Below, in pieces: positions 43,453 to 53,490 of a stretch of DNA of 64,000 nt (its first letter is position 1; each line of letters begins with the position of its first letter). Under the pieces are notes generated by a model. The model saw only the letters and a program-made list of their open reading frames with translations, was not told the DNA's origin and ran no database searches. The DNA comes from Mucilaginibacter rivuli (GTDB lineage Bacteria; Bacteroidota; Bacteroidia; Sphingobacteriales; Sphingobacteriaceae): assembly GCF_019391655.1 (NCBI RefSeq), contig NZ_JAHXPQ010000006.1, positions 248,001 to 312,000 of the forward strand, read 5' to 3'. A program made the translations under genes and the position numbers.

Positions 43453-43460
43453 CAAATTTA
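43453..43460 (-). promoter_or_regulatory. -7 box of the M61 peptidase promoter
   Basis: On the minus strand this reads TAAATTTG, 13 nt before the ATG at 43439, and it supports that start. Confidence 0.65.
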
Positions 43461-43546
43461 CCCAAACATTAAAAATATGACTTAAAAGTAAGTGCAAAAT
43501 CTGTAAAATGGTTGATACATATAACTATTATGAAACCTAACTAAAT

Positions 43547-43554
43547 TAGTTTTG
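43547..43554 (+). promoter_or_regulatory. -7 box of the efflux operon promoter
   Basis: TAGTTTTG matches TAnnTTTG, 25 nt before the marR-like ATG, in the divergent region with the M61 gene. Confidence 0.6.
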
Positions 43555-43579
43555 CTTCGTAATTGATAACAAAAATAAA

Positions 43580-44059
43580 ATGTTGGAAGAACCTATATCC
43601 CGGAGGTTATTACATGTAGCCAAAATTTACCTGGGCGCTTTTTCAAAGCGGGTGGAGGAGTTGGATATAAACCGTTACCATTTTATATTACTCCTTATTG
43701 CCGAACACGAAGGCCAGCTTACCCAAAAAAAATTAGCCGGAATTACCGGGAAAGACAAATCATCAATGGTAAGTATTATTGATACCCTGACTGATAAAGG
43801 TTACGTGTACCGCGAAATAAACCCCGGCGACAGGCGCGAACAGTTAATCAAGATAACAGATAAAGCAAAGGCGGATATACCGGCCATTAAAGAATCTTTT
43901 AATTTATTGAACATTAAGGCCGCCGAAGGCATTAGCGACGAAAAGTTGAATATATTTAATGATGTTTTACAACAGATGACACAAAACCTAAAACCGCTTG
44001 CCGCCAACCCTGTATCGTTCAGGTTAAAAAAATCTAAACCATTAATACGCAAATCATAA
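43580..44059 (+). CDS. MarR-family transcriptional regulator
   Basis: A 159-residue winged-helix protein. The DNA-binding part is KKLAGITGKDKSSMVSIIDT with the wing DKGYVYREINPGDRREQLIK, exactly the MarR pattern (DRR). Dimer helices flank it. It is the first gene before an RND efflux operon with a 2-bp gap, so it most likely represses the operon and responds to an inducing compound. The exact ligand is unknown. Confidence 0.92.
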   Translation: MLEEPISRRLLHVAKIYLGAFSKRVEELDINRYHFILLLIAEHEGQLTQKKLAGITGKDKSSMVSIIDTLTDKGYVYREINPGDRREQLIKITDKAKADIPAIKESFNLLNIKAAEGISDEKLNIFNDVLQQMTQNLKPLAANPVSFRLKKSKPLIRKS

Positions 44060-44061
44060 CC

Positions 44062-45150
44062 ATGAAGCCTAAATACATTATTTACCCCTTACTCATTTTA
44101 TTAATAGGTTACCTTATCTACAATAAGTTTTATGGTGGCAAAGCCAAAGAAGCCGCGGCCGCAAGCGGTGGTGCCGGTGGCGGAAAAAAAGGTAAAAAAG
44201 GTGGCGGCCCTGTGCCCGTTAACGTAATGATAGTAAAGGATACTGTTTTTGCCAATGCTATAGATGTAACCGGCAGCATTGCCGCAAACGAGCAGGTTGA
44301 ACTGCGCAGCGAAACAGCCGGAAACATTACAGGCATATTTTTTAACGAGGGCCAGCATGTTAACAAGGGGCAGTTATTGGTTAAAGTTTACGATCAGGAC
44401 CTGCAGGCATCGTTAAAGCAAATACAGGTGCAGATCAAACTGGCCGAACAAACTGAGTACCGTAACAAGATATTATTGAGCAAACAAGCCATCAGTAAAG
44501 AGGAGTACGATATATCAGAAACATCGTTAAACTCATACCAGGCGCAGGCCGAGCTGATAAAAGCACAAATAAAAAAGACAGAAGTACGCGCGCCCTTTTC
44601 GGGAATAATTGGTTTGCGTAACATCAGCCCGGGTGGTTACTTATCCCCGCAAGGCTCAATTGCTACGCTGGTAAATATCGATCCTGCAAAAATTACTTTT
44701 ACCGTTCCCGAAAGGTACCTGTCGCTCATACATGTTGGCAGCAAAATAAACTTTAATGTAGAGAGTTCCCGCGATAAATTCACCGGTGCGGTTTACGCTA
44801 TCGAACCTAATATCGATATCGAATCTCGCTCGGTAACCCTGCGTGCCAAGGCCGATAACAAGAACGGTGCGCTAAAAGCAGGCGCCTTCGCCAAAATACA
44901 TTTCGCGCTCGATCAGATCCCTAAAACCATACTGGTACCAACCGAAGTGGTGATACCTGATATTAAGGGTAGCAACGTGTATATTGCTAAAAATGGAACA
45001 GCCGTGCCACGCGCCATTAAAACCGATACCCGTACCGAAACCAAACTACAGGTTGTTGACGGCCTTAAACCCGGCGATAGTTTAATTGTGAGCGGTATTA
45101 TACAAATGCGCCCTAAAGTGGCAATTAAGGTTATAAAAGTTATTCATTAA
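44062..45150 (+). CDS. RND efflux periplasmic adaptor (membrane fusion protein)
   Basis: A 362-residue HlyD/AcrA-type protein with an N-terminal anchor (YIIYPLLILLIGYLIYNKFY) and a Gly/Lys-rich linker. The lipoyl half-motifs are GSIAANEQVELRSETAGNIT and APFSGIIGLRNISPGGYLS, on either side of a coiled coil (about 110-165). The beta-barrel and membrane-proximal domains follow (ITFTVPERYLSLIHVG). It bridges the inner-membrane pump and the TolC-like channel encoded next. There is a 2-bp gap after marR and a 6-bp gap before the pump gene. Confidence 0.95.
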   Translation: MKPKYIIYPLLILLIGYLIYNKFYGGKAKEAAAASGGAGGGKKGKKGGGPVPVNVMIVKDTVFANAIDVTGSIAANEQVELRSETAGNITGIFFNEGQHVNKGQLLVKVYDQDLQASLKQIQVQIKLAEQTEYRNKILLSKQAISKEEYDISETSLNSYQAQAELIKAQIKKTEVRAPFSGIIGLRNISPGGYLSPQGSIATLVNIDPAKITFTVPERYLSLIHVGSKINFNVESSRDKFTGAVYAIEPNIDIESRSVTLRAKADNKNGALKAGAFAKIHFALDQIPKTILVPTEVVIPDIKGSNVYIAKNGTAVPRAIKTDTRTETKLQVVDGLKPGDSLIVSGIIQMRPKVAIKVIKVIH

Positions 45151-45156
45151 GCAATT

Positions 45157-48100
45157 ATGAGTTTATCCTCTGTCAGTATAAAAAGGCCGGTTTTAGCTAC
45201 CGTATTCTCCATAGTAATTGTGGTATTCGGTGTTATTGGTTATAACTTTTTGGGTGTCCGCGATTTCCCTTCGGTCGATCCTCCTATTATAACCGTGAGC
45301 ACCAGCTACGCGGGTGCCAACTCGGATGTTATCGAATCGCAGATAACCGAGCCGCTCGAAAAAGCGATCAATGGTATCCCGGGTATCCGTAACATCTCAT
45401 CAACAAGTAACGTAGGTTCAAGTAACATCACGGTTGAGTTTAACCTGGATGCCGACCTGGAAACCGCCGCGAATGATGTGCGCGATAAAGTGGGCCAGGC
45501 ACAGCGCCAGCTACCGCAGGATATTGATGCCCCGCCGGTAGTAACCAAGGCCGATGCCAATGCCGACCAGATCATTACCGTTACCGTAAGCAGTAATACC
45601 CGTAACATTTTGCAGATTGATGATTATGCCGAAAACGTATTGCAACAGGCCTTGCAAACTGTACCCGGTGTAAGCTCTGTAAACGTGCAGGGGCAACGCC
45701 AGTACGCCATGCGCTTATGGATAGACCCTAACAAACTAACTGCCTTAGGCCTCGCCGCAAGCGATATCAGCGATGCTTTAAGCCGCGAGAACGTGGAGCT
45801 GCCCGCAGGTAAAATTGAAGGTAACAATACTGAGCTTACTATACGTGCTTTAGGTAAACTGAGCACCGAAAAGGATTTTAACAACCTCATCATCAAAGCC
45901 GATAGCAGCCACGTAATACACCTGAGCGATGTGGGTTATGCCATATTAGGATCGGCAAACGAAGAAACCGCTTTAAAGGAATCTGGTGTACCCGAGGTTG
46001 GTTTGGCCATTGTGCCGCAGCCGGGAGCAAACTATGTACAGATAGCTAAAGATTTTTATAAAAAACTCGACCAGATAAAAAAGGACCTTCCGCCGGATAT
46101 TAAGGTGGAAGTTGCTTTGGATAATACCCGTTTCATCAACCAATCCATAACCGAGGTTGAGGAGACTTTGGGCTTGTCGTTCGTATTGGTGGTGATCATT
46201 ATTTACCTCTTCTTCCGCGATTGGATCATTGCTTTCCGCCCGCTTATCGATATACCGGTATCGCTCATCGGTACATTCTTTATCATGTACATTTTTGGCT
46301 ACTCCATCAATATATTAACCCTGTTGGGGATAGTACTGGCAACGGGCCTGGTAGTTGATGATGGTATCGTTGTCACGGAGAACATCTACAAAAAGGTAGA
46401 AGAAGGTATGCCTGTGCGTAAAGCAGCTTTTGAAGGCTCTGCCGAGATCTTTTTCGCGGTAGTATCCACTTCGGTTACTTTGGCAGCGGTGTTTTTACCC
46501 ATCATGTTCTTGCAGGGCTTTACAGGCCGTTTATTCCGGGAATTTGCCGTCGTCGTCGCGGGCTCGGTATTGATCTCAGCTTTCGTATCGCTTTCGCTTA
46601 CACCGATGCTGAACGTGAAGCTGATCCGCAAGAACTCTAAAAAATCAAAGTTCTACGAAAAAACAGAACCTTTCTTTGTGTACATGACAACCTCGTACAC
46701 CGAGTCGTTAGTGAAATTCATGAAACGAACCTGGGTATCTGTTGTTATCCTTGTAGGTTCGTTCGTAATCATATTCTTCATTTTCCGCAGCATCCCGCAG
46801 GAAGTTGCCCCGCTTGATGACCGCAGCTTGCTCCGCGTTTCGGTAACCGGCCCCGAAGGTGCATCATATGAGTTTATGACGCGTTACATGAACAAGGTAT
46901 CACAACTGATAGAAGACTCCATCGCAGAAAAGAGGATAAACATTGCTATTGTTTCGCCTGGGTTTGGCGGCTCGGGCGGCGTTAATACAGGCTTCGGCAG
47001 GGTAGGTCTTGTACCTGTAGATGAGCGTAAAAGGAGTCAGCAGCAAATTGCCGATTTTTTAACCAGGCGATTGGCAAAAATGCCCGATGCGCGTGCTTTT
47101 GTAGTACAAGAGCAAACCATAAGTGGTGGCGGTAGCGGCGCGCGTACCTCATTACCTGTACAATATGTGCTGCAGAATCAGGATTTCGAAAAAATAAGGA
47201 AGGTATTGCCGAAATTTTTAGCCGAGGCCAATAAAAGCGCAGAGTTCCAAACGGTGGATGTAAACCTTAAGTTTACCAAGCCGCAACTATCCATAGTTAC
47301 CGACCGTGACCGTGCCCGTGACTTAGGTGTTTCTGTATCCGATATAGCCAAAACGCTACAGCTTTATTATAGCGGTGGCCGCCTTGATTATTTTATCATC
47401 AACGGTAAACAATACCAGGTAGTGGCCCAGGTAGACCGCGCCAACCGCGATCAGCCGCTCGACTTGAAATCGGTATACGTGCGTAGCTCTACCGGCAAAT
47501 TGGTCCAGTTGGATAACGTAGTAAAGATCTCCGAAAACTCTACCCCGCCATCAATTTATCACTTTAACAGGTTTAAATCGGCAACGGTATCAGCCGGGCT
47601 TGCACCGGGCGTAACCATTGGCGATGGTATTAAAGAAATGCAGCGCATTGCAAAATCAGTTATCAAAGACCCGTCATTCAGCTCAGATCTTGCCGGCCCC
47701 TCTCGCGATTTTGCCGAAAGCTCATCTAACATCATGTTCGCGTTTGGCTTTGCATTGCTGCTGATATACCTCGTTCTTGCCGCGCAGTTTGAAAGCTTTA
47801 TCGATCCCTTGGTGGTAATGCTTACAGTGCCCATGGCTATCGCTGGTGCATTCTTATCGTTATGGTTATTTAATCAAACACTAAATATTTTCAGCGAAAT
47901 TGGTATGATCACGCTGGTGGGTTTGGTAACCAAAAACGGGATCCTTATTGTTGAGTTTGCCAACCAGCGGATGGAGCATGGCCTGCAAAAATTTGAAGCC
48001 GTAGTTGAATCTGCAACATCGCGTTTACGCCCTATTTTAATGACAAGTTTGGCCGTAGTATTAGGTTCGGTGCCTATCGCTTTCGCTTTGGGCGCGGGCG

Positions 48101-48288
48101 CAAAAAGTCGTGTATCGTTAGGTATTGTAATTATGGGTGGGATGCTGTTCTCGCTTATCCTAACATTATATGTTATCCCTACAATGTATGTATTGCTTGC
48201 ACCAAAGGTTAAACACAACCCTGATGAAGACCCGATGGAACTGGAAGCACAAGCCGATATTGAAGGTAAACCGATCAAAAAAAATTAA
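45157..48288 (+). CDS. RND-family efflux transporter (AcrB/MexB type)
   Basis: A 1043-residue inner-membrane pump with 12 TM segments. N-terminal SIKRPVLATVFSIVIVVFGV and TM4 LATGLVVDDGIVVTENIYKK, which carries the proton-relay Asp pair, are visible. The second half repeats the pattern (ITLVGLVTKNGILIVEFANQ). The length matches the HAE-1 drug-efflux group. It exports toxic compounds through the adaptor and the outer-membrane channel, driven by the proton gradient. The last 20 residues are acidic. The next gene starts 10 bp later. Confidence 0.96.
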   Translation: MSLSSVSIKRPVLATVFSIVIVVFGVIGYNFLGVRDFPSVDPPIITVSTSYAGANSDVIESQITEPLEKAINGIPGIRNISSTSNVGSSNITVEFNLDADLETAANDVRDKVGQAQRQLPQDIDAPPVVTKADANADQIITVTVSSNTRNILQIDDYAENVLQQALQTVPGVSSVNVQGQRQYAMRLWIDPNKLTALGLAASDISDALSRENVELPAGKIEGNNTELTIRALGKLSTEKDFNNLIIKADSSHVIHLSDVGYAILGSANEETALKESGVPEVGLAIVPQPGANYVQIAKDFYKKLDQIKKDLPPDIKVEVALDNTRFINQSITEVEETLGLSFVLVVIIIYLFFRDWIIAFRPLIDIPVSLIGTFFIMYIFGYSINILTLLGIVLATGLVVDDGIVVTENIYKKVEEGMPVRKAAFEGSAEIFFAVVSTSVTLAAVFLPIMFLQGFTGRLFREFAVVVAGSVLISAFVSLSLTPMLNVKLIRKNSKKSKFYEKTEPFFVYMTTSYTESLVKFMKRTWVSVVILVGSFVIIFFIFRSIPQEVAPLDDRSLLRVSVTGPEGASYEFMTRYMNKVSQLIEDSIAEKRINIAIVSPGFGGSGGVNTGFGRVGLVPVDERKRSQQQIADFLTRRLAKMPDARAFVVQEQTISGGGSGARTSLPVQYVLQNQDFEKIRKVLPKFLAEANKSAEFQTVDVNLKFTKPQLSIVTDRDRARDLGVSVSDIAKTLQLYYSGGRLDYFIINGKQYQVVAQVDRANRDQPLDLKSVYVRSSTGKLVQLDNVVKISENSTPPSIYHFNRFKSATVSAGLAPGVTIGDGIKEMQRIAKSVIKDPSFSSDLAGPSRDFAESSSNIMFAFGFALLLIYLVLAAQFESFIDPLVVMLTVPMAIAGAFLSLWLFNQTLNIFSEIGMITLVGLVTKNGILIVEFANQRMEHGLQKFEAVVESATSRLRPILMTSLAVVLGSVPIAFALGAGAKSRVSLGIVIMGGMLFSLILTLYVIPTMYVLLAPKVKHNPDEDPMELEAQADIEGKPIKKN

Positions 48289-48298
48289 GGTAATTACA

Positions 48299-49612
48299 AT
48301 GAGAGCTTTTAAAATATTCTTACTTATACTTTGTACAGCACTGGCGGCCACTGCACAGCAGGCAGCACCCTTGCTCGACTTAAAAGACGCGATTGATATT
48401 GCCCTGAAAAACAATTACAATATCAAGCTCACAAAAAACTCCAATGCTATTGCAGCCAACAACGTTACACTGGGTAATGCGGGGGTACTGCCACAGGTTG
48501 CAGGTAATTTTACATCAACCAATAGTATACAGGATACAAAGCAAACCCGCTCAGATGGTAGTGTTAACCAAATAAACGGAGCAAAAAACAGCAGTTTAAA
48601 TTATGGTGTAAGCCTTAACTGGACCATTTTTGATGGCTTTGGTATGTTTGCAAATTACGACCAGCTAAAAGCCCTGAACGCACTGAGCCAGATCAGCTCG
48701 CGGGATACTATCGAAAGTACCATTGCCAACGTAATATCTACCTACTACCAACTGGTTAATCAAAACCAGCAGATAAAAGCATTACGTGGCGCTATTGAAA
48801 TATCAAGAACACAGTTGCAGTACGCGCAAGATAAGCTGGATGTTGGCCGTGCATCGGGCCTGGACGTATTAAATGCCAAGGTAAACCTCAATACCGATAC
48901 ATCAAACTTGCTGGTACAGGTGCAAAACTACAAATCGATAAAGATCAGGTTTAATCAATTACTGGCCCGCGATCTGAACATTGATTTTTCAGTGGTCGAT
49001 AATATTCTTGTTGATGATAAGCTGATCCTGGTTGATATTATTAACCAGGCGCAAACAGCAAATCCATCCATACAATTATCACAAATTAATCAACGGCTTG
49101 CCGAAATTAATCTGCGCCAGGTAAAGGCATTACGTTACCCATCGGTAGGCCTTACATCGGGCTATAATTTTACCGATGCGAAAACCCCGGCAGGTTTTAC
49201 AAGCCAGCAAAATACACACGGCTTTAATTATGGCTTAACTGCATCCATCAATATATTTAATGGGTTTAACCAATCGCGTAAGGAAGCTAATGCCAAACTG
49301 CAGATCGATAATGCCAACATCAACTCAAGTAAAACAAAGCAAAACATAGAAGCCCAGATAAATGATCTGTACATCAGTTACGTATCCGGGCTTGAATTAA
49401 TGAAGATAGACCTATCTAACGTATCCATCGCAAAGCAAAATCTCGATATTTCTTTAGAAAAATATAAACTCGGCAACATTACGCCATTAGAGATCAGGGA
49501 GGCCCAAAGGAACTACATAAACGCCCAATCCATGTACTACCAGGCCCAATATCAGGCCAAAACAGCAGAGATAAGTTTAAAAGAGATCACTAATAATATT
49601 AATATTCAATAA
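48299..49612 (+). CDS. TolC-like outer-membrane efflux protein
   Basis: A 437-residue protein with a signal peptide (MRAFKIFLLILCTALAATAQ). Two homologous OEP repeats have the family's coiled coils (ISRTQLQYAQDKLDVGRASG, then LDISLEKYKLGNITPLEIRE). It forms the outer-membrane exit duct of the efflux pump. The longer frame starting inside the RND gene was rejected because the ATG at 48299 opens the signal peptide and follows the pump stop by 10 bp. It completes the operon. Confidence 0.94.
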   Translation: MRAFKIFLLILCTALAATAQQAAPLLDLKDAIDIALKNNYNIKLTKNSNAIAANNVTLGNAGVLPQVAGNFTSTNSIQDTKQTRSDGSVNQINGAKNSSLNYGVSLNWTIFDGFGMFANYDQLKALNALSQISSRDTIESTIANVISTYYQLVNQNQQIKALRGAIEISRTQLQYAQDKLDVGRASGLDVLNAKVNLNTDTSNLLVQVQNYKSIKIRFNQLLARDLNIDFSVVDNILVDDKLILVDIINQAQTANPSIQLSQINQRLAEINLRQVKALRYPSVGLTSGYNFTDAKTPAGFTSQQNTHGFNYGLTASINIFNGFNQSRKEANAKLQIDNANINSSKTKQNIEAQINDLYISYVSGLELMKIDLSNVSIAKQNLDISLEKYKLGNITPLEIREAQRNYINAQSMYYQAQYQAKTAEISLKEITNNINIQ

Positions 49613-49640
49613 ATATTTTATTTTTTCTCATTTAAAGCAT

Positions 49641-49648
49641 TATTTTTG
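49641..49648 (+). promoter_or_regulatory. -7 box of the response-regulator gene
   Basis: TATTTTTG matches TAnnTTTG and lies 6 nt before the ATG at 49655, so the transcript would be leaderless. No strong -33 TTTG is visible. Confidence 0.55.
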
Positions 49649-49654
49649 AAGCCA

Positions 49655-50041
49655 ATGGCTGAACCTAAATTTAAATTATGCTTATTGATTGACGATAACT
49701 TTATCGACAATTTTGTTACGCGTAAAATTTTAGAAACAAGCAACTTTGCTGAACAGATCGTTGTTATACAATCTGCACCGGAAGCTATTGCCCAGATACA
49801 GGCAAAAAAAATACAGCCTGATGTGATATTTTTAGACATCCGTATGCCTTTTATGGATGGCTTTGAATTTTTAAAAGAGTTTGATATGCTGCATCTTGAT
49901 GATAATAAAAAGATCAAGATCTTTATGCTGTCATCATCTCTTGATCCTGTTGATTTCAAATTATCAAACGAAAACAAATACATTACCCAGTTTATCCACA
50001 AACCGCTTACGCATAAGGTTTTGGAGTCTATCATTTTGTAG
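49655..50041 (+). CDS. Single-domain response regulator
   Basis: A 128-residue receiver protein. The acidic pair DDNF, the phospho-acceptor in PDVIFLDIRMPFMDGFEF (Asp near residue 58), the conserved Ser in FMLSSSLDP and Lys in FIHKPLTHK are all present. There is no output domain, so it acts through protein partners, possibly with one of the sensor proteins in this window. It starts just downstream of a -7 box. The GlcNAc-kinase-like gene follows after 3 bp. Confidence 0.9.
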   Translation: MAEPKFKLCLLIDDNFIDNFVTRKILETSNFAEQIVVIQSAPEAIAQIQAKKIQPDVIFLDIRMPFMDGFEFLKEFDMLHLDDNKKIKIFMLSSSLDPVDFKLSNENKYITQFIHKPLTHKVLESIIL

Positions 50042-50044
50042 CGC

Positions 50045-50896
50045 ATGATATTAGTTGCCGACAGCGGTTCATCAAAAACAGATTGGCTGATCGACATTCC
50101 GGGCCAGCAACCACAAGGATTTACCACCGCCGGAATTAACCCTTACTTTTTAACGGAAAAAGAGATCATCAAAATACTGCAATCGCAGTGTGCCGATACT
50201 GTTAAAAAGGCCGGCAAAATTGACGAGATCTATTTTTTTGGCGCAGGCTGCAGTAACCCCGATAAGCGCGAAATGGTATCGAACGCGTTGAGCCATGTTT
50301 TTCCTAAGATATTTATTAGTGTTGATACCGATCTTTTAGGATCGGCTTATGCCACCTGTGGCACTGAAAAAGGTTATTGCTGTGTCCTGGGTACCGGCTC
50401 AAACGTATCTTTTTTTAATGGCGAAAGTATTGTAGATGGCAACCACGGTATCGGTTATGTTTTAGGCGACGAAGGTTCGGGAACATACTTTGGCAAAAAA
50501 CTGATCACTGATTACCTGTATGGCAACATGCCGGCAGATATCAGCCATCAGTTTACCGAGCGTTTCCAGCTTGATAAGGAGCAAGTGATCAAAAAGGTTT
50601 ACCAGGAAAGCCATGCCAATACCTACCTGGCATCATTCGCACGTTTTTTAAGTGCCACCAAAGAAACTTTTTACACCCGCGAACTCATAGAAGCAGGCTT
50701 TACCGAGTTTATTGAAACCAACATAAAAACTTACCGCGACCACCAGAAATACAAATTCCACTTTGTAGGCTCAATAGCATACCACTTTCGTGATATATTG
50801 GCCATGCTTTGCAGCGAGAACGACATCCAACTGGGCAAAGTTATCAAACAACCCATAACCGACCTGATGGAATTTGTACTCACCCACAACGTATAA
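50045..50896 (+). CDS. BadF/BadG/GlcNAc-kinase-family ATPase
   Basis: A 283-residue ASKHA-fold protein. The phosphate loop MILVADSGSSKTDWLI, the second loop VLGTGSNVSFFNG and GIGYVLGDEGSGTYFGKKL match N-acetylglucosamine kinases. Members phosphorylate amino sugars, here probably GlcNAc from cell-wall turnover. It follows the response regulator by 3 bp and converges directly onto lnt with no gap. Specificity for GlcNAc over related sugars is inferred. Confidence 0.85.
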   Translation: MILVADSGSSKTDWLIDIPGQQPQGFTTAGINPYFLTEKEIIKILQSQCADTVKKAGKIDEIYFFGAGCSNPDKREMVSNALSHVFPKIFISVDTDLLGSAYATCGTEKGYCCVLGTGSNVSFFNGESIVDGNHGIGYVLGDEGSGTYFGKKLITDYLYGNMPADISHQFTERFQLDKEQVIKKVYQESHANTYLASFARFLSATKETFYTRELIEAGFTEFIETNIKTYRDHQKYKFHFVGSIAYHFRDILAMLCSENDIQLGKVIKQPITDLMEFVLTHNV

Positions 50897-52534
50897 TTAC
50901 ACCACAGAACCATCCGCGGGTAATTTCTTCCATTTCTTAATCGCGGCCTTATATCCTATAAATATGATGCCTATTAAAGCAAGCACACAAGCAAATTTGG
51001 CAATATAATCACCGCACCTTACATAAAAGGTCAGATCGGAATTGAGGTTGATATCTTGTTTTATGGCAGCCTGTTTCCACCACTCACTATGTTGCACAAT
51101 ATCGCCACGCTGGTTAACAAAGGCAGAAATACCCGTATTAGCCGAACGGCAAACCCAGCGCCGGGTTTCTATCGCGCGGAGCTTTACATAGTCTAAGTCC
51201 TGGTCCTTACCCGAAGTATTTCCCCACCAGCCATCATTAGTGATGATGGCGATAAACTGGGCACCCCTTTTTACGTAAGTTGCCACATACTCACCGTATA
51301 TTGATTCGTAACATATAACGGGTGCCACACCAATACCTGCCTGCGAGTAAAACACGCTCGGCTCTTTTTGCTTGCCATAGCTGCCGGCAGATTCGCCTAA
51401 GAATGAAAATATAGGTTTAAAAACAGCCGAACCAAAGGGTATTTCTTCGGCACCAGGTACTAATTTCGATTTATGATAAAACTGCACATTAGCCGAGTTT
51501 TCAATATTCACCGCAGCGTTAAAAACATCATAGAACTGGCTGCTTCCCGCTATCGGGTTAGCCGTTGGTGTTACTTGGCTGTTATACAGTTTAGTGGTTT
51601 CTATCCCGGTGATTACATTGCCGTTTTTGTACTTATTTAAAAACTGTTGTATCTGGGCATAGCTGCTTGTCGTTCTAAATTTATCTTCATCCACAGCATC
51701 AGGCAAGGCCGACTCCGGCCATATAAAGAACTCCGTATTGGTTTGCCCAACCGAATCGGAAAGGTGTGTGAGCGTTGCTATTTGCTGCGTTACAGGCAGC
51801 TGGTTATTTTTAATATAGGGGTCAACATTGGGTTGCACAACAACAATGTTTGCCGGGTCTGCAGCTTCCACGTAAGTATAATACATGTATAACGACAAGC
51901 TGAGCGGCAGCAGGATAGTGAGTGTAAGTGCAGCCACAAGTTTTAACCGATCGCGCTTTGCCTGGCTTTCACTAATACCCATGTAAATTAAAAAGATGAG
52001 GATATTGGCCGCCCAGATCCAAACTGTACCGCCATAAACACCCGTAACCGAATACCATTGTACCCATTGGTGGCTTATTGCGAAGCCGTTGCCAAACGTC
52101 ATCCAGGGGAAGGCCAGGTCCCAGCTTTGATGCAGGTATTCGTACCCTATCCAAAAACAAACCAAGGCAATTAAACTTAAATTACGGCTTGCATATTTTC
52201 GCAGCTTGAAATATAACCAAAACGCCAATGCCATCAGCAACGGCCCTAGCGCGTATGGGATCAAAGTTACGGGTATGGCAATTACGGGCCCAATGATCTT
52301 TAGCGAGTTATAAACCCAATAAATTGAAAGCGTATTCCAGATAAAGAAACCTAAAAAGCTCACACGGAATATCTTTCGCCCCTTGCCTTTGGTATCCGAT
52401 TGGATGATATCCTCTATCGCCACCAGCATCGGCACCAAACCGAAAAACAAAATAAAACTGGTATAGTGCATTGGCGGCCAGGCCAACCATAACAATAAGC
52501 CCGATATAATGGCTAATAATATATTTCTTTTCAT
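50897..52534 (-). CDS. lnt: Apolipoprotein N-acyltransferase
   Basis: A 545-residue inner-membrane enzyme with several N-terminal TM segments and a C-terminal nitrilase-like domain. The catalytic Glu, Lys and Cys lie in FFIWPESALPD, KSKLVPGAEEIPFG and GVAPVICYESIYGEY. It adds the third acyl chain to lipoproteins, the last step after Lgt and LspA, the latter also present in this window. It lies downstream of rsmI on the same strand, separated by a palindromic repeat, and ends exactly where the convergent kinase gene ends. Confidence 0.95.
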   Translation of the reverse strand: MKRNILLAIISGLLLWLAWPPMHYTSFILFFGLVPMLVAIEDIIQSDTKGKGRKIFRVSFLGFFIWNTLSIYWVYNSLKIIGPVIAIPVTLIPYALGPLLMALAFWLYFKLRKYASRNLSLIALVCFWIGYEYLHQSWDLAFPWMTFGNGFAISHQWVQWYSVTGVYGGTVWIWAANILIFLIYMGISESQAKRDRLKLVAALTLTILLPLSLSLYMYYTYVEAADPANIVVVQPNVDPYIKNNQLPVTQQIATLTHLSDSVGQTNTEFFIWPESALPDAVDEDKFRTTSSYAQIQQFLNKYKNGNVITGIETTKLYNSQVTPTANPIAGSSQFYDVFNAAVNIENSANVQFYHKSKLVPGAEEIPFGSAVFKPIFSFLGESAGSYGKQKEPSVFYSQAGIGVAPVICYESIYGEYVATYVKRGAQFIAIITNDGWWGNTSGKDQDLDYVKLRAIETRRWVCRSANTGISAFVNQRGDIVQHSEWWKQAAIKQDINLNSDLTFYVRCGDYIAKFACVLALIGIIFIGYKAAIKKWKKLPADGSVV

Positions 52535-52551
52535 TATTCTTTTAAACCGTT

Positions 52552-52636
52552 ATTGCGAGGCCCGAAGCAATCTCTGCGCGATAGGTATCCAATCGATATT
52601 ATCATCCTCCGCAGAGGTTGCTTCGGGCCTCGCAAT
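52552..52636. repeat. Palindromic interspersed repeat between rsmI and lnt
   Basis: attgcgaggcccgaagcaa (52552-52570) is perfectly repeated in inverted form at 52618-52636. A second stem, ctctgcg 52572-52578 with 52610-52616, extends it. It resembles the widely scattered palindromes of Bacteroidota. Confidence 0.85.
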
Positions 52637-52654
52637 GACGTAATTTTTATAAAT

Positions 52655-53374
52655 TTATTCTTCGTCCTCGTCGTCCTGGTATTTATTTTTCTTCTTTTGC
52701 ACTTCCAAACCTGCAACGCAAACTACAAATTCTCCCTTAACGGGGTGCGTTTCAAAATAGGCTTTTACTTCGGCAACAGTACCGCGCACGGTTTCTTCAA
52801 ACATCTTTGTCAACTCACGCGATACGGAGGTTTGTCTGTCGGCGCCAAAGTAAGTACTCATTTCATCCAGCGTTTTCATTATCCTGTGCGGCGATTCGTA
52901 AAATATAATGGTACGCTCCTCTTCGGCTAAAGCTTTAAAACGTGTTTGCCGGCCTTTTTTTGCCGGCAAAAATCCTTCGAAGCAAAACCTGTCTGTCGGG
53001 AAACCCGAGTTTACCAGCGCGGGTACAAAGGCTGTAGCTCCGGGCAGGCACTCAATTGCCAGATCGTGTTTTAATGCTTCGCGTACCAAAAAGAAACCCG
53101 GATCGCTGATGGCAGGCGTACCCGCATCAGATATCAGTGCGATATTTTTCCCCTCCTTTAAAAAGCGGATAATCTCGTTAGTGCTTTGGTGCTCATTATG
53201 CTGATGATGCGCATACACTTTTTGGCTGATGCCAAAATGCTTGAGCATAGGCGCGGATGTACGCGTATCTTCTGCCAATATAATATCGGCTTCCTTTAAA
53301 ATGCGGAGCGCCCTCAAGGTAATATCCTCCAGGTTGCCTATGGGTGTGGGTACTAAGTATAATTTTCCGCTCAT
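52655..53374 (-). CDS. rsmI: 16S rRNA (cytidine1402-2'-O)-methyltransferase
   Basis: A 239-residue SAM-dependent methyltransferase of the tetrapyrrole-methylase fold. The N-terminus LYLVPTPIGNLEDITLRALR, ILAEDTRTSAPMLKHFGI, LISDAGTPAISDPGF and GFLPAKKGRQTRFKAL are exact family blocks. It modifies C1402 of 16S rRNA in the decoding centre. The C-terminal 15 residues are a Lys/Glu/Asp-rich tail. It is transcribed toward lnt. Confidence 0.95.
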   Translation of the reverse strand: MSGKLYLVPTPIGNLEDITLRALRILKEADIILAEDTRTSAPMLKHFGISQKVYAHHQHNEHQSTNEIIRFLKEGKNIALISDAGTPAISDPGFFLVREALKHDLAIECLPGATAFVPALVNSGFPTDRFCFEGFLPAKKGRQTRFKALAEEERTIIFYESPHRIMKTLDEMSTYFGADRQTSVSRELTKMFEETVRGTVAEVKAYFETHPVKGEFVVCVAGLEVQKKKNKYQDDEDEE

Positions 53375-53464
53375 TTTGTTAGTGGCAGTGGCAGTGTGTA
53401 GTGGCAGATATACTTGCAGGTAAAAAAAACCTGCTACTGCTACCTAAAACTGCTACTTTAAAAA

Positions 53465-53472
53465 TATCTTTG
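53465..53472 (+). promoter_or_regulatory. -7 box of the serS promoter
   Basis: TATCTTTG matches TAnnTTTG, 18 nt before the serS ATG at 53491. Confidence 0.7.
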
Positions 53473-53490
53473 TTCCATAAATATAAAACA

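Noticed and set aside
52553..52930. Plus-strand frame of 125 codons over the palindromic repeat and rsmI end
   Set aside because: It is the antisense of rsmI joined to a repeat.
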